Part shown: one piece after another, positions 9,141-18,926 of the stretch
How the letters are laid out: each line of letters starts with the position of its first letter
How positions within the stretch are numbered: the stretch's first letter is position 1
Source of the DNA: Kalmanozyma brasiliensis GHG001
Lineage: Eukaryota; Basidiomycota; Ustilaginomycetes; Ustilaginales
Direction of reading: 5' to 3'
Assembly (NCBI RefSeq): GCF_000497045.1
Contig: NW_015961959.1
Location: forward strand, 310,001 to 374,000
Length of the DNA: 64,000 bases
Translations under genes and position numbers: made by a program
The notes under the pieces: model-generated
Told to the model about the DNA's origin: nothing
The model's input: the letters and a program-made list of their open reading frames with translations, nothing else
The model's database searches: none

Positions 9141-10059
9141 TGTGGGATGGATAGTCAAAATGGTCGCAGCGAGAGGGAAGCCCCCACTGGAGCAGTCTGG
9201 GAAGTGTCGAGCGGCTTCACTGAGCAGAGGTCATCTTATAGGTCGAGCTGTCTGCCGCTAGCTTCTGCCATCCGAATGCGTTGGAATGAAGGAGGGGCGA
9301 CGTTCCCCTTAGTGCTGGATGAAGAGCGGGCTTCGGTGGCCAGTCTGAGGGGATATGGGCGCTTCGGATGGCTAGTCGGATGAAGTCCGTCGATCGATGT
9401 GGGATGTTCGAAGCAGGGCGTAGGAGAAACCGATGCTGTGCTGAGTCGAAATGTCGGCCTTGGTCCGATGCTTTTCGGCTGCCTGGCTGAGCTTGATCGT
9501 GGTTCGGTTGGAAGTGCTGCTGTGAGCTGCGACAGTGTTCGGATGGCTATTGAGACCCACAGCTCCAATCGCTAGTGCTTGAGGCCAGGGCAAGCAAGAC
9601 CAAGGGTGATGCAGGTTCAGAAGCAGGTCGCCCACCAAGCCGCTTCCTTGAATCGAGTGTGCCGGTTATGCGGGTGGGATTGTTTGCTTGCTCGTGACGC
9701 CAAAAAACCCGCGGCAGCACAACGCTTTGTGATGAAAATGAAACACTCAGCCGTGTCAGCCATGCAACCAAAGCATGCACGGTTCGCTTGCCTCGCCTCG
9801 CCTTGCCTGAGCGGAATCTGAAACACACACACAACAACACTTTCCACGACCAACACCAACCCTTCGAACCCACATCCTGAGCCCCTTTCCTTGCCTCATT
9901 AGCTCGTTTCCCTCATCACTACACAATGGACTAGCAGCAAACAACGGAAGCGTGACATTGGGTCAGGGTAGACGCGCGGCAGAGACAATAGATCGCATCA
10001 CACTACAGGGGCGATGTCAAATGAGTACACAGTAGCCCAGGGACGGCAGGGACGGCCCA
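9141..10059. other. Intergenic region upstream of the CaaX-protein gene
   Basis: These 919 bases include the CaaX gene's promoter and the 3' flank of the GPI-anchored protein gene. Besides the candidate TATA element, a short CA-rich stretch lies near 9820-9840. I see no coding or RNA gene that I can support. Confidence 0.5.
9235..9240 (-). promoter_or_regulatory. Possible TATA box of the CaaX-protein gene
   Basis: The minus strand reads TATAAG about 95 bases upstream of the ATG at 9140. The distance is reasonable for a fungal TATA element, but the motif is short and occurs by chance, so this is only a candidate. Confidence 0.3.
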
Positions 10060-10863
10060 TCAAGCAAGCAGTCCTACACCCAAGCCAAGCACCACCGATG
10101 CCACCGTGCCTGCAAGTGCGACTGCAGCTCCCTTGTTCGAGCCCACAGCGCCGTTGCTGTTGTTGCCGTTGTTAGGGCGGCCAGTCTGACTGTTGGACAC
10201 GGACGAAAGCGTCTGGGTCGGGCCGTTGGGTGTCGTGGTGGACGAGCTGCTGGGATCAGCGTTGGTGTTGGCCGTCACCTCGGCAGGCTGAGTGCCGTTG
10301 GGCTTGATCTCGAATGAGCTCGACGTGTAGTACACCTGAGGTCGGTCCAGCTCGTAGTTGCTGCTGTTAACGAACAGCAGGGTGTAAGTGCCGCTTGGGA
10401 TTTGGTCGATGAAGATCTGAGCCGTGCCGTTCTGCAAGTTCCTCCGTCGATAGATGCGGTATGAATTGTCAGCGGATCCGTGACCTTGTTGTGACTGGAG
10501 GCATGCAGCTTGCTGTTATAACTTACCTCGGTGGTAAGCGCGTTGCCAACCTGAAAGTTGCCATTGAGCTGGCTGTTGTTCGAGTTCAGCAGCTGTACCG
10601 AAAAGAAGCTAGCGTCCGAAGAGTTGGCTTTCCAGTTCAGCGTGTTGGTGTAGTTGGTCTGTGAACGATGACGAGATCGGCAAATGCAATTATGCGAGAC
10701 TGTTCAGTCAGTAGTCGCCCCTGTATGCCAGACCGTGGCAGGAGTCGTGTCACCTCTTACGTACCACCCAATAGCCACCATTGCTGTTCGGAAAGCTCAT
10801 CTCGAAGGCCTGCGAAAGGCTGACGAGAGAGGCGAGCACCGTAAGTGCATTGGAGAAGAGCAT
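10060..10863 (-). CDS. Small secreted GPI-anchored Kre9/Knh1-like protein, three exons
   Basis: The hand-spliced model is complement(10060..10431, 10527..10658, 10765..10863), giving 200 aa. Both introns (95 and 106 bp) are phase 0, with donors GTAAGT and GTACGT and acceptors TTGCAG and TCACAG. The protein has a signal peptide (MLFSNALTVLASLVSLSQAF), then the beta-sandwich pattern of the Kre9/Knh1 N-terminal (Ser-Thr-rich GPI-anchored) family: FPNSNGGYWV, NTLNWKANSSDASFFSVQLL and IPSGTYTLLFVNSS. A Ser/Thr/Asn-rich linker follows, ending in a C-terminal hydrophobic GPI signal (GAAVALAGTVASVVLGLG). Several N-x-S/T sites are present. Such proteins sit on the plasma membrane or in the cell wall, and Kre9 relatives affect beta-1,6-glucan. 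The precise role here is not determined. Confidence 0.85.
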
Positions 10864-11584
10864 CGTGCCGTCGTGGAGATCAGGATGTAGGGGAGAGGAG
10901 ATGGTGGTGGAAGAGGACGAGATGTCAGAGGGCGGGACCAACAAAGAACACTGGATCGACAGGGTCCTGCCTTTCTCATTTCATGTCTCGTTCTTCCTCT
11001 CATGACTTGGCCGAATGCACTCCGCTAGCCGACCGCAACATGAGCGTTCACCAGGCTTGGAGCATTTTGGCTGGCCGAAAGCTTGGCGCAGCCACGGCAG
11101 GTGCTGCCGTTGCATGCTATCGAAATTTCTTCAGGCATCCCTGCTGTCACTTCATTTGCCTCCTGAGTGGCTGCCTTCATTCGACCGTCGATCTCGCTCG
11201 CTCGAACTTTCTTTTGCCCACCTCAATGAGAGCTTCAAGGATCAAGGTTGTCCGTGGCAATCGAGTACGGGTCGTCCCGGAGGACCGAAACTGCGGCCAC
11301 GCGAACTACGCGCCAAGCCCAAATCTGTCATGTGTTGCTCTTTTCTCGGCTAACGAGATCTCGCGCTCCCGCGTCCAGACCCTTTCGAGCTCGGAGCGCT
11401 TCGGCAGCTAGCCGACCATTCGCTTCCTGGACCTCACGACCACGAGTCTCTTTCGAAATTGGCTGCAATGTGCCTGGTTCCGCTGTCTGTGCATATGCTG
11501 ACAATGTCTGGAGCGCTCACGGCGCGATCGATTGAGTGGTAAGGAGCATGTTGTACAAGGATCGGCGAAGGCGTTCAGCTGCCG
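10864..11584. other. Intergenic region between the GPI-anchored protein and a Zn2Cys6 factor
   Basis: This stretch of about 720 bases is the promoter side of the GPI-anchored protein gene and the 3' side of the transcription factor gene. Open frames are short and unremarkable. I see no RNA gene or repeat. Confidence 0.5.
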
Positions 11585-14500
11585 CTACTGGTAAGAAGGC
11601 GGACGACGAGGTGACTGTCCGTGTTGTCCGTAGGCGGACGGCGTGACAGGTGATGGGCCCATGGCAAATTGCATCTCGTCAAAGTTGCCTGACGAAGCAG
11701 CCTGCGGAGTGGTGACGCCCATCATGTTGGGCATCTGTGCTTGCGAGTGATGCGCATAGGAGCCCATGGCGTTCCCTGCACCGCCCGGCGTATTGGACGC
11801 CATGGATGCGTTTGCGCCTCCGATGTCATCCAGGAACTTTGAAAAGTAGTCGGTCCACGAGAGGTCCTCCAGCTGATGCTGCGCAGAGCCGGGATCATCC
11901 GTGTACAATGGCATGATACCGCGCGCATCCCCGAACGAGGCCGGATGGATTGTGGTCATCCGGTCCATCGTTGCATCCATCCCCGTGGCAAGATTCGCTC
12001 GAGGGGACGGGGCACCGTCCATCGGACGCATGCCAGCTGGATGGTTGCTTCCGTTGCCGCTGCTATAGACCCCTCCAGGAGCATGACCGGCTGCGCCGCT
12101 GGTCACAAATTGTCCAAAGGCCGCCGAGGTGATCTGCGTCTCGCTCACATTGCTGCCTTCGCTGATCGAGTTGCGACTGGGAGACATGGGCGCGCTCGGA
12201 ATCGGCGACCAGCTGTGGATGTATGAAGCTGCCGAGATGGGATCGTTCGACAGGTGTCCTCCGCTTGCTGCACCTCCTGAGTCTCCATACTGTCCACTGA
12301 CTCTTCTGTCCAGCCTCTCGTTTCGTGCGGCCATCCTCGCTGAAGGTGGCAAGGTCGGATCTGCACGAGGCTGCATCATGCCAGAAGCGGACTTCATGCC
12401 CGTCATGGTCGAAGGAACCACGCCCGACATGCGGAGATCGGCGCGTACCAGCATGCGACTGACCCTCTCGCGCTGATCCGAAGTCATGGTATGCATGGAC
12501 CGCAGCGCAATGTCGCGCAGGATGCGATGTGCTCGACGGAAGAGACGCGAAAAGTAGCGATCGTCAAAGGCGGCAAAGATGCGCAGCGTCGATTCGACCA
12601 GATCATTGTCTTCGGCCAACTTGTCCACCTCGCGGCATTCGTGCCAAACGGTAATCATGAACGTCGCCGTGCTCATGAAGGCCTGCTGGAAGATGAAGAC
12701 AAGATCGCTCATGTGGTCGCCCTCGTGCAGTGCAATGACGACGCGCAAGCATTCGCGGGCGTGGAAGACGCATTGCGGGTGAAGCATCTTGCGCAAGGCG
12801 CTGTGCTCGAGGAAAGGCTTGAGGATGTAGAGACGGATGTCGTGCGTGCCGCATTGCACCAATCCTGCCTGAAGACGGAATGGGCTCTCGATCGAGCGCA
12901 GATGGCTTGGAGTCTCGGCGACCCATTCTTCGAGCCGCTTGGACAGGATGACCATATCCTTATACTCGGGCATGGCTCTTTGCTTGGCGTTGCCGGGAAG
13001 CTTGCCGCGTCCGCTGCCGTCTTGACGCCAGCGTGGCGTGTAGAGGACATGCACAACATCTTGCACGATGACGTTGAGCTTGATCATGTGCACGAAGCCG
13101 CTCATGACGATGGGTTTGTCCGAAGCCGAACGCGGAGCAGGCGGCGGAATGGGTCCGCCGGACTCGTACTTGAAGAGAACGTCGTCGTCAATCTCGAGGG
13201 GCACTTTGACGTCGCAGTCCGAGAGCTTGAGCGCCAATGGACGACCCATGTTGATGGAGAAGATGCAATCCAGAATGAATGCACCCCAGAAGACTCGCCT
13301 TCGCAGCTCTTGCTCGTAGGGCGAAAAGCCTCTGTATGCCTTCTCCTGGTGCAGACCGATATCCTGCAGCGCACGAATGGCAACTCCGAGCACAGTCCAG
13401 CTGGCACCGGGGCCGATAGCACCATGCATGAAAGTTGCGGTCAAGATCATGACCTGAACGTTGATCAGACTTGCTGCGTACACTTGGTGGTAGAGGCGAC
13501 TGGCGGCGGCAAAGTGGTCGCCTGCGGTGTCAGGGTCGCCGGAGTCCGCGAGCACGCGCGGATCGTTCGAAAAGCGTGAGGCGATGGCGAGGATGGTAAA
13601 GACAAAGCCTCTGAATGCAGAGTCCTTGTCGGCGCGGCCCGTGGCCAGGTCCCGTTCCAGAGACGGGCGATGGACGATGGGCATGAGAGGATGCAGCTGC
13701 TGGAAGAAGACGTCGAGCAGGTCTTTGATCAAATCGCGATCCGGGAGCGTGTAGCGTTCGAACCATTCTTCGGTCGCAGCATCGTCTCGACCAACGGCGA
13801 CGGTGTTCTTGCGACGAAGCAGCTGGATCCACTCCTTCGAATTGGTGGGATAGAGAGGGCGAGGCGCCGATGCAGACGAGGCTTTGTCTCCGCTGTTGTG
13901 CCCGATGGCTCCAGCGGAGGGCATGGACGAGTTGGCTTTGGCGTGACGGGTGCCGAGGTGACGATGTGTCTCGTAGCTGATGCCAGCATGGTGACTGAGA
14001 TTGTCGGAAGAGCGTTGTGCTCCAGCTCCAGGACTGGGTGGACGACTCTCGTCTCCGATGGTGTTGAAGAGCGTCATTGCGGAGGAGCGACCGAAGTAGC
14101 GCGGTCGACCATCTTCGACATCCGGCAGAAGAGCTTCCCTATCTTCGCGTTTGGATGCCTCTGCGGAACTGCCGGCATTGCCATTTCCGTCGCCTGCTGC
14201 ATCCGCGTCGTCGGCGTCATGGCCATCGTGAGCGAATCGGACGCTGGCAGAGCGAGAGGGCAGCTCGTGGTCGTGACGAGATCGGCTCGCTTCACGGTGT
14301 CCGTCGTTTACTGCGAGCTCGTCATCTTCGTCGTCGTCATTCTTGCCGTTGCCAGAGTGGTCGTGCGACTCGAGAGACTGCCATGGATTGGCGTTCTGTG
14401 GTGGTGCACTGGACCCACTTGGGCCTGTGACATTGAGCTCGCCACGATCGAACTGCTGAGCTATATGCGGAGCTACGGAGCGAAGTGCGCTGAGGAGAGT

Positions 14501-14962
14501 TTCGACTTTGCTTTCGAGGATCTCGTATTTGCCTCTGGACCTGTCGGCATCGCTGCTGAAGGTGCAACGATAGTTGTAGGCAGTGCAATTGTTACAGGTG
14601 TTGTTTGGGTTGGGAAGACCTTCGCACTTGATCTTCTTGCGACGACAGGTGTCGCAAGCTACGACGACTCTTCTGCGCTTTTTGCCCTTTGATTCGGGTG
14701 GGCTTGCAGCATCGTCCGCCTTGCTGACTTTCGAGGCGGCTGCTGTTGAGGACGCTTTGGAGTCCGAGCTGGATTTCGAGCGCTTCTTCTGTGATGTTGC
14801 AGGAGAGCCGGAGGAGACTGCTGTTGTGCGCGGCGATGGTGCTGGGAGGGTGGAAGTGGATGGAGGAGCGGGTGAGTTGTCGAAGGAGATGCTGGATCGC
14901 CCGTTGCGCATCGAGACGAGCTCAAAGGCGACGTGCGCCTCGTCCTCGCTCTTGTATGACAT
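11585..14962 (-). CDS. Zn2Cys6 transcription factor with fungal middle homology region
   Basis: The product has 1125 aa. Residues 1-95 are Ser/Ala-rich and end in a basic run (KGKKRRRVVVA). The binuclear zinc cluster has Cys103, 106, 113, 123, 126 and 133 (C-x2-C-x6-C-x9-C-x2-C-x6-C), followed by a short coiled coil (YEILESKVETLLSAL) expected to mediate dimerisation. A long acidic, disordered segment leads to the fungal-specific transcription factor domain (about residues 390-800), beginning PLMPIVHRPSLERDL. Asn/Gly/Ser-rich activation-type sequence fills the C-terminus. The layout resembles xylanolytic-activator-like regulators of basidiomycetes, but the target pathway cannot be read from the sequence. 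The start is an ATG, and there is no intron. Two antisense open frames of over 300 codons lie inside the gene and are treated as shadows. Confidence 0.92.
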   Translation of the reverse strand: MSYKSEDEAHVAFELVSMRNGRSSISFDNSPAPPSTSTLPAPSPRTTAVSSGSPATSQKKRSKSSSDSKASSTAAASKVSKADDAASPPESKGKKRRRVVVACDTCRRKKIKCEGLPNPNNTCNNCTAYNYRCTFSSDADRSRGKYEILESKVETLLSALRSVAPHIAQQFDRGELNVTGPSGSSAPPQNANPWQSLESHDHSGNGKNDDDEDDELAVNDGHREASRSRHDHELPSRSASVRFAHDGHDADDADAAGDGNGNAGSSAEASKREDREALLPDVEDGRPRYFGRSSAMTLFNTIGDESRPPSPGAGAQRSSDNLSHHAGISYETHRHLGTRHAKANSSMPSAGAIGHNSGDKASSASAPRPLYPTNSKEWIQLLRRKNTVAVGRDDAATEEWFERYTLPDRDLIKDLLDVFFQQLHPLMPIVHRPSLERDLATGRADKDSAFRGFVFTILAIASRFSNDPRVLADSGDPDTAGDHFAAASRLYHQVYAASLINVQVMILTATFMHGAIGPGASWTVLGVAIRALQDIGLHQEKAYRGFSPYEQELRRRVFWGAFILDCIFSINMGRPLALKLSDCDVKVPLEIDDDVLFKYESGGPIPPPAPRSASDKPIVMSGFVHMIKLNVIVQDVVHVLYTPRWRQDGSGRGKLPGNAKQRAMPEYKDMVILSKRLEEWVAETPSHLRSIESPFRLQAGLVQCGTHDIRLYILKPFLEHSALRKMLHPQCVFHARECLRVVIALHEGDHMSDLVFIFQQAFMSTATFMITVWHECREVDKLAEDNDLVESTLRIFAAFDDRYFSRLFRRAHRILRDIALRSMHTMTSDQRERVSRMLVRADLRMSGVVPSTMTGMKSASGMMQPRADPTLPPSARMAARNERLDRRVSGQYGDSGGAASGGHLSNDPISAASYIHSWSPIPSAPMSPSRNSISEGSNVSETQITSAAFGQFVTSGAAGHAPGGVYSSGNGSNHPAGMRPMDGAPSPRANLATGMDATMDRMTTIHPASFGDARGIMPLYTDDPGSAQHQLEDLSWTDYFSKFLDDIGGANASMASNTPGGAGNAMGSYAHHSQAQMPNMMGVTTPQAASSGNFDEMQFAMGPSPVTPSAYGQHGQSPRRPPSYQ

Positions 14963-16037
14963 TGCGATGACCCGAGAGAAGCTTACGAGAGCTGAGAAGA
15001 GTCAGCAACAGCGGGAGGAGCCGACGGATGGTCCGAAGCGTGGGAATGGTTGGCTATGTCATGTGATTACTGGACGAAAAGAGCGGAGCTGGTGGGCTTA
15101 TGACTTCGATGGATTGTCGGCGGAGCCGGTTCACCTAGTGCGATAGGAGCGTTACAGGCGTCGTGTGTGCGCGGCCATCCAGCATGCAATGTGGGCGCGA
15201 CGGATGTGACGGCAGTTGTCCGGATCGAGATCGAAGGCTATTTTAGAAACTGGCGCAGAGGTGACCACCGTTGCTGTGCCGTAGATGCTTCGGGAGAAGC
15301 TCTGTTGCAAGGATACGAGTGATGAAGATGGTTCAGACGGGGGACGTTGTGGAAGCAACACGGACAAGATGAGAAGCAAAGTGCAACGGCCTTTTGCGGG
15401 GTAAGCTCGCGGAGTCGCTTTCATCCTCCTGCAACCAGAAAGAAGCTCAGCTCGCCGTTTTGGGTGACAACTTTTTCATTTTGTGTTTTCTTGGCCCTCG
15501 ATCTTCTATACTTCCTTCGCAAAGGGTCTCTATCTCCGGTCGAACACTCGGCGACAAGCCTGCATCATGCTCTGTCCACAAAGCCTACCCGAACGAATCA
15601 GTGACGAAGGAGGCAGCTTGTCAAAGAAGCGGAAGGCAGACATCAACTTCGGCTCAGACAAGTGGGTCGAGCGGATTCATGGCTCTACGCGATACCATCC
15701 AAAGATGTTTCCAGCGACCAAGACGCTCGAGGAGCTCTTCATGGACCCTTTTGGACCATGCTGGCGTCGTCTCAGATGCTGATTCTGAGCTTGAGGGTGA
15801 TTCTGTTCTTGTTTGGAGCTCCAGAAGCAGGCTCCGCGAGACTCTGCCGGGATATCCGGTCTCGCCCGTTTCCTTTTCCTGTGCCGCTTCTCTCCACACG
15901 AGTTGGGAGCGGCTGATGCAGGGTCCAAACGAGGCAAAGCTCAGATCCCTTTTGCTGTTCCGTGTCGAAGTCTTGCCCTAGTCCGTCTTGCATCTTCCGC
16001 TCTTTCGTCTGTCATCACCGCTCAAAGACCAGCAAGA
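14963..16037. promoter_or_regulatory. Long divergent region between a Zn2Cys6 factor and a short-chain dehydrogenase
   Basis: This gap of 1075 bases separates two divergently transcribed genes and probably holds both promoters and long 5' leaders. The plus-strand frame leading into the dehydrogenase is open from 15813, but that extension begins at TTG and looks nothing like an SDR N-terminus, so I leave it out of the gene. I found no RNA gene. Confidence 0.5.
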
Positions 16038-17141
16038 ATGTCGTTGCGTATAATTGCCACTGGTGGGCATTCTGGGCTCGGATACGAAGCGCTCAAGACA
16101 CTCTTCGCTTCTGTGAATCTAGCGTCGGGGTCCAGCCTGACCTTGCTGGTTCGAGACGAGAAAGCATCTCACGTTGAGCGAGCTCGTCGGGAGCTGACGC
16201 AGCAGTACAAGGCCGCCAAAGCTACAGCTGGATTATCTTCAGCTTCCGAGCTTACAGTCGAGGTCAGCAGTATGGACCTAGCTTCTCTGCCATCGGTTCG
16301 GAAAGCGGCTTCCGCGATCAAAGCTCAGCTCAGACAGACTCCACCAGCGCCATCAACAGGTACAGACATCTTTCTTCTCAATGCTGCTGTCGCCAAGTCA
16401 TCTCGTGAGACTGTAGCGGATCAAGATCGCGCTTCGGGCAGTGCATCCTACCCTTCTGATCATCTGACGAGCGCAGACAGCCGCATCGAGACCACCGCCT
16501 GCGTCAACCACATCGCCCACCTCATCTTCATCTCCTCTCTCATCCTGACCATCGCAGAAAACGCGAAGAATGGTCGCAAAACACGCATCGTCTTCACTGG
16601 TAGTGCACTTCATCGCTCCGTCAAAGACCTCGCCGTTCTCGACGGCTACTTCTCCGCATCTTCGCACGCAAGTACTTCGCCATGGACGCTGCGAGAGACA
16701 TACGCAGCGTCAAAGTTCCTGCAAATGCTCGGTGTGCGGGCCCTTCGTCGACGTATCGATGAAGCGCTTCAAGCTGCTTCGGTTCCAGCGGGGAGCGTTG
16801 AGGTTGTTGTGGTGCAGCCCGGCTTTGTGCCTCAGACAGCACTTTGTCGCGAGTCCGGCTTGATGACGCGGCTTGCCATGTCGTATGTGCTGCCGTGGGC
16901 GCCGTTCACCACGAGTCTCGAGGATGCCGGCAAGTACATCGCTGATGCGTGCACCATCGACTTACCCGCGTCCGAGGCAGGGACAAACAAACACGACGGC
17001 TTTCATTCTCAAGATACTGTCGTACGCTCAGCACTTCTGGAGGTGCATGCCAAGAAGCAGCGTTTCGGCACGCTCGATCCGCGTACGGGAGACATCGAGC
17101 TGCAGGACAAGTGGTGGCCTGCTGCATGCGAATTATCGTGA
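16038..17141 (+). CDS. Short-chain dehydrogenase/reductase (NAD(P)-dependent)
   Basis: The 367-aa product has a classical SDR Rossmann fold. The cofactor motif is TGGHSGLG (residues 8-15). LLNAA is at about 113-117, a candidate catalytic Ser is in FTGSA (189), and the YAASK catalytic pair is Tyr222/Lys226, followed by VVVVQPGFV. I start at the ATG at 16038 because the cofactor motif then falls at its usual place. The upstream open frame begins only at TTG and adds about 75 unrelated residues. The layout resembles protochlorophyllide-reductase-like or WW-domain-oxidoreductase-like fungal SDRs, and the substrate is unknown. The gene ends 47 bases before the stop of the converging gene at 17189. 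Confidence 0.88.
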   Translation: MSLRIIATGGHSGLGYEALKTLFASVNLASGSSLTLLVRDEKASHVERARRELTQQYKAAKATAGLSSASELTVEVSSMDLASLPSVRKAASAIKAQLRQTPPAPSTGTDIFLLNAAVAKSSRETVADQDRASGSASYPSDHLTSADSRIETTACVNHIAHLIFISSLILTIAENAKNGRKTRIVFTGSALHRSVKDLAVLDGYFSASSHASTSPWTLRETYAASKFLQMLGVRALRRRIDEALQAASVPAGSVEVVVVQPGFVPQTALCRESGLMTRLAMSYVLPWAPFTTSLEDAGKYIADACTIDLPASEAGTNKHDGFHSQDTVVRSALLEVHAKKQRFGTLDPRTGDIELQDKWWPAACELS

Positions 17142-17188
17142 TGTCACCCAGATCAGATAGTCGCTGGGTAAGGGCTCGGATTCAAGAC

Positions 17189-18659
17189 TCAGTCGCCTTC
17201 CTCGATATCGTTGCCGCCCATGGTCTGCTCCTCTCTCGCCAACATTTGTGTTGCCAGCTCGATGCCCTCCAGTTCGCCTATTGTCGGTCCATCGTCTTCC
17301 GTCTCACCACTCTGGTCCTCCACCGTGCCCACTGCGTCGGTGCTCAGCACACTCGTGCCGCGCGGAGCAGGAGTGGCAGATCCTCGCATCGGACTAGGTG
17401 AGCCTCCCACTTCGCTTTCTGCCGGCGTCGCACCACGGAAGAGCGGGGTAGACCCCCTCCCGATGCTGGCGTTTCGGCTCGATCGCTCCGCTGGCTCGAG
17501 AGAAGTGAACCGCCCTTGCACTGATCCCGAGCGGTTGTTGGCAATGCCAGGAGTCATCGATCGTGGAGCAACCGAGAGCTGACGGATCTCGGTCGTCTTT
17601 TTCTCGCCAAAGAGCTCCGGGTGGGCTGCGAGAGTACGTTTGGATGGCTCGACCACGAGGACGAGGAGCTTGCCGAAGCTGTATACGCCAGGAGATGAGA
17701 AGGAAAGCAGGATCAGCTACGTGTCTCTGGACAGTCAGGAGTAAGGAGTGCTGGACATACATTCGAAAGCCAGCATACTTGACATGCAGCTTTGGTTTCA
17801 TCTTTTCTTCGTCCTCTTCTGTTATGATGATGGGTGCGTCGTCCGCAGCATCGACGCCTTCGTGAAGCAGCGCAGTCGCGTCTGCTGTTGCATCATCAAT
17901 CGCTAGCGCAGCTGCAGGATCCGGCTTGACGTCGACATCATCTTGAATGCGGACCCGCTTCGATCGTCGACTCCCTTCGCTTGCTGTGCTGCTGCCGGCC
18001 CTGCTTCTCCGTGTGCTTGTGCTCGCCGGCGGTGGCATCGAAAGAGCATCGTCTTCTGCTGCACCTCCTCTGAAAAGTGCACTGTCCTCTGCTCCTGACA
18101 ATGTCGCCATGCTCGCATTCGACGATGAAGCTGCCATCTCCTGCGCCTCGGGAGAGTCTTTGATCCTCATAGGCTGATCGCTGCTCTCTCCATCCCTGAC
18201 ACCTGTTCCTGCCGCGACACTGGCCGCCCTCTCTGGCGCTGGCGTCGCCCTCGGAATCGGCGCATGCAGATTTCCATCGCCTTCTTCCTCCACCTTGACT
18301 TCGCCGAGAGTCGGATCGCTCGGAAAGATCAGACTCTTCTCCTTGAGCAGCACCGAATGTCGGTCGTCCATCCTCCTGAAGAAGTAGGCCACCTGGAAGT
18401 CGCGATCCGAGTAGACATCGACTCGCTCCTTCTTGCTCATGGCCGAGAGCTTGCCAGATGAGTCGGACTCTTTGCGAAGTTTCGGCATGATGCGAGTGCG
18501 AAGGATCGAAAGCACCTGGGTGAGGATCGCCGGGTTGAGGTTCATCCATTCCACATGGCGGTAGTCCAGGTAAAGAATGGTTTGGAGGACGACGTAGGGC
18601 GAGGCTCGAAGGTAGAAGACGTTGCGCTGGGTGAACTTCTTGCCCTGTATCGCGCTCAT
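17189..18659 (-). CDS. Unknown conserved-looking protein, two exons
   Basis: The model is complement(17189..17678, 17761..18659), 462 aa, with an 82-bp intron (donor GTATGT, acceptor TACAG) that keeps the frame. The start is the first true ATG; the open frame before it begins at TTG. Two segments look structured. Residues 1 to about 115 (KKFTQRNVFYLRASPYVVL, then YLDYRHVEWMNLNPAILTQV) are predicted helical. A short block spans the splice junction (KLHVKYAGFRI-FGKLLVLVVEPS). Between them are about 180 residues of acidic, Ser/Ala/Pro-rich sequence with a basic patch (RRSKRVRIQDD) that could be a nuclear localisation signal. The tail is disordered and acidic. I do not recognise the family, and no function is proposed beyond a possible nuclear location. 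Confidence 0.7.
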
Positions 18660-18926
18660 CTTGTCGCTGTGACAGCTCGCAATGCTATCGAGGATGTTGG
18701 TGAACAATGGAGCAACAGCAGAAGCAAGCCTTCATGAATGAACAGCTGAGCACCCTTGAAGTGGAGGCTTTGGGCTGCCCGATGCTGCAGCCGATCCATT
18801 TTTTGACTCCGTCCAAAAAGTCGGGAGACCCTTGTCCGAAGCCGAAGCAAAGGGGAGCACAGACCCTTCGCTCCTCCTTCTTCCCCTTCCACACCTCGTA
18901 AAATCAACAGGAGGATCAAACAAACG

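Noticed and set aside
12491..13579. 362-codon plus-strand open frame inside the minus-strand Zn2Cys6 gene
   Set aside because: It lies wholly opposite the conserved regulatory domain, shows no family features, and starts without a plausible promoter. Biased third positions on the sense strand leave the antisense frame open.
13670..14692. 340-codon plus-strand open frame, also antisense to the Zn2Cys6 gene
   Set aside because: It is opposite the zinc cluster, whose cysteine pattern is unmistakable on the minus strand. The antisense product is compositionally odd and unrecognisable.
15813..16037. N-terminal extension of the short-chain dehydrogenase
   Set aside because: It begins at TTG and would push the cofactor motif about 75 residues from the N-terminus, unlike the family.
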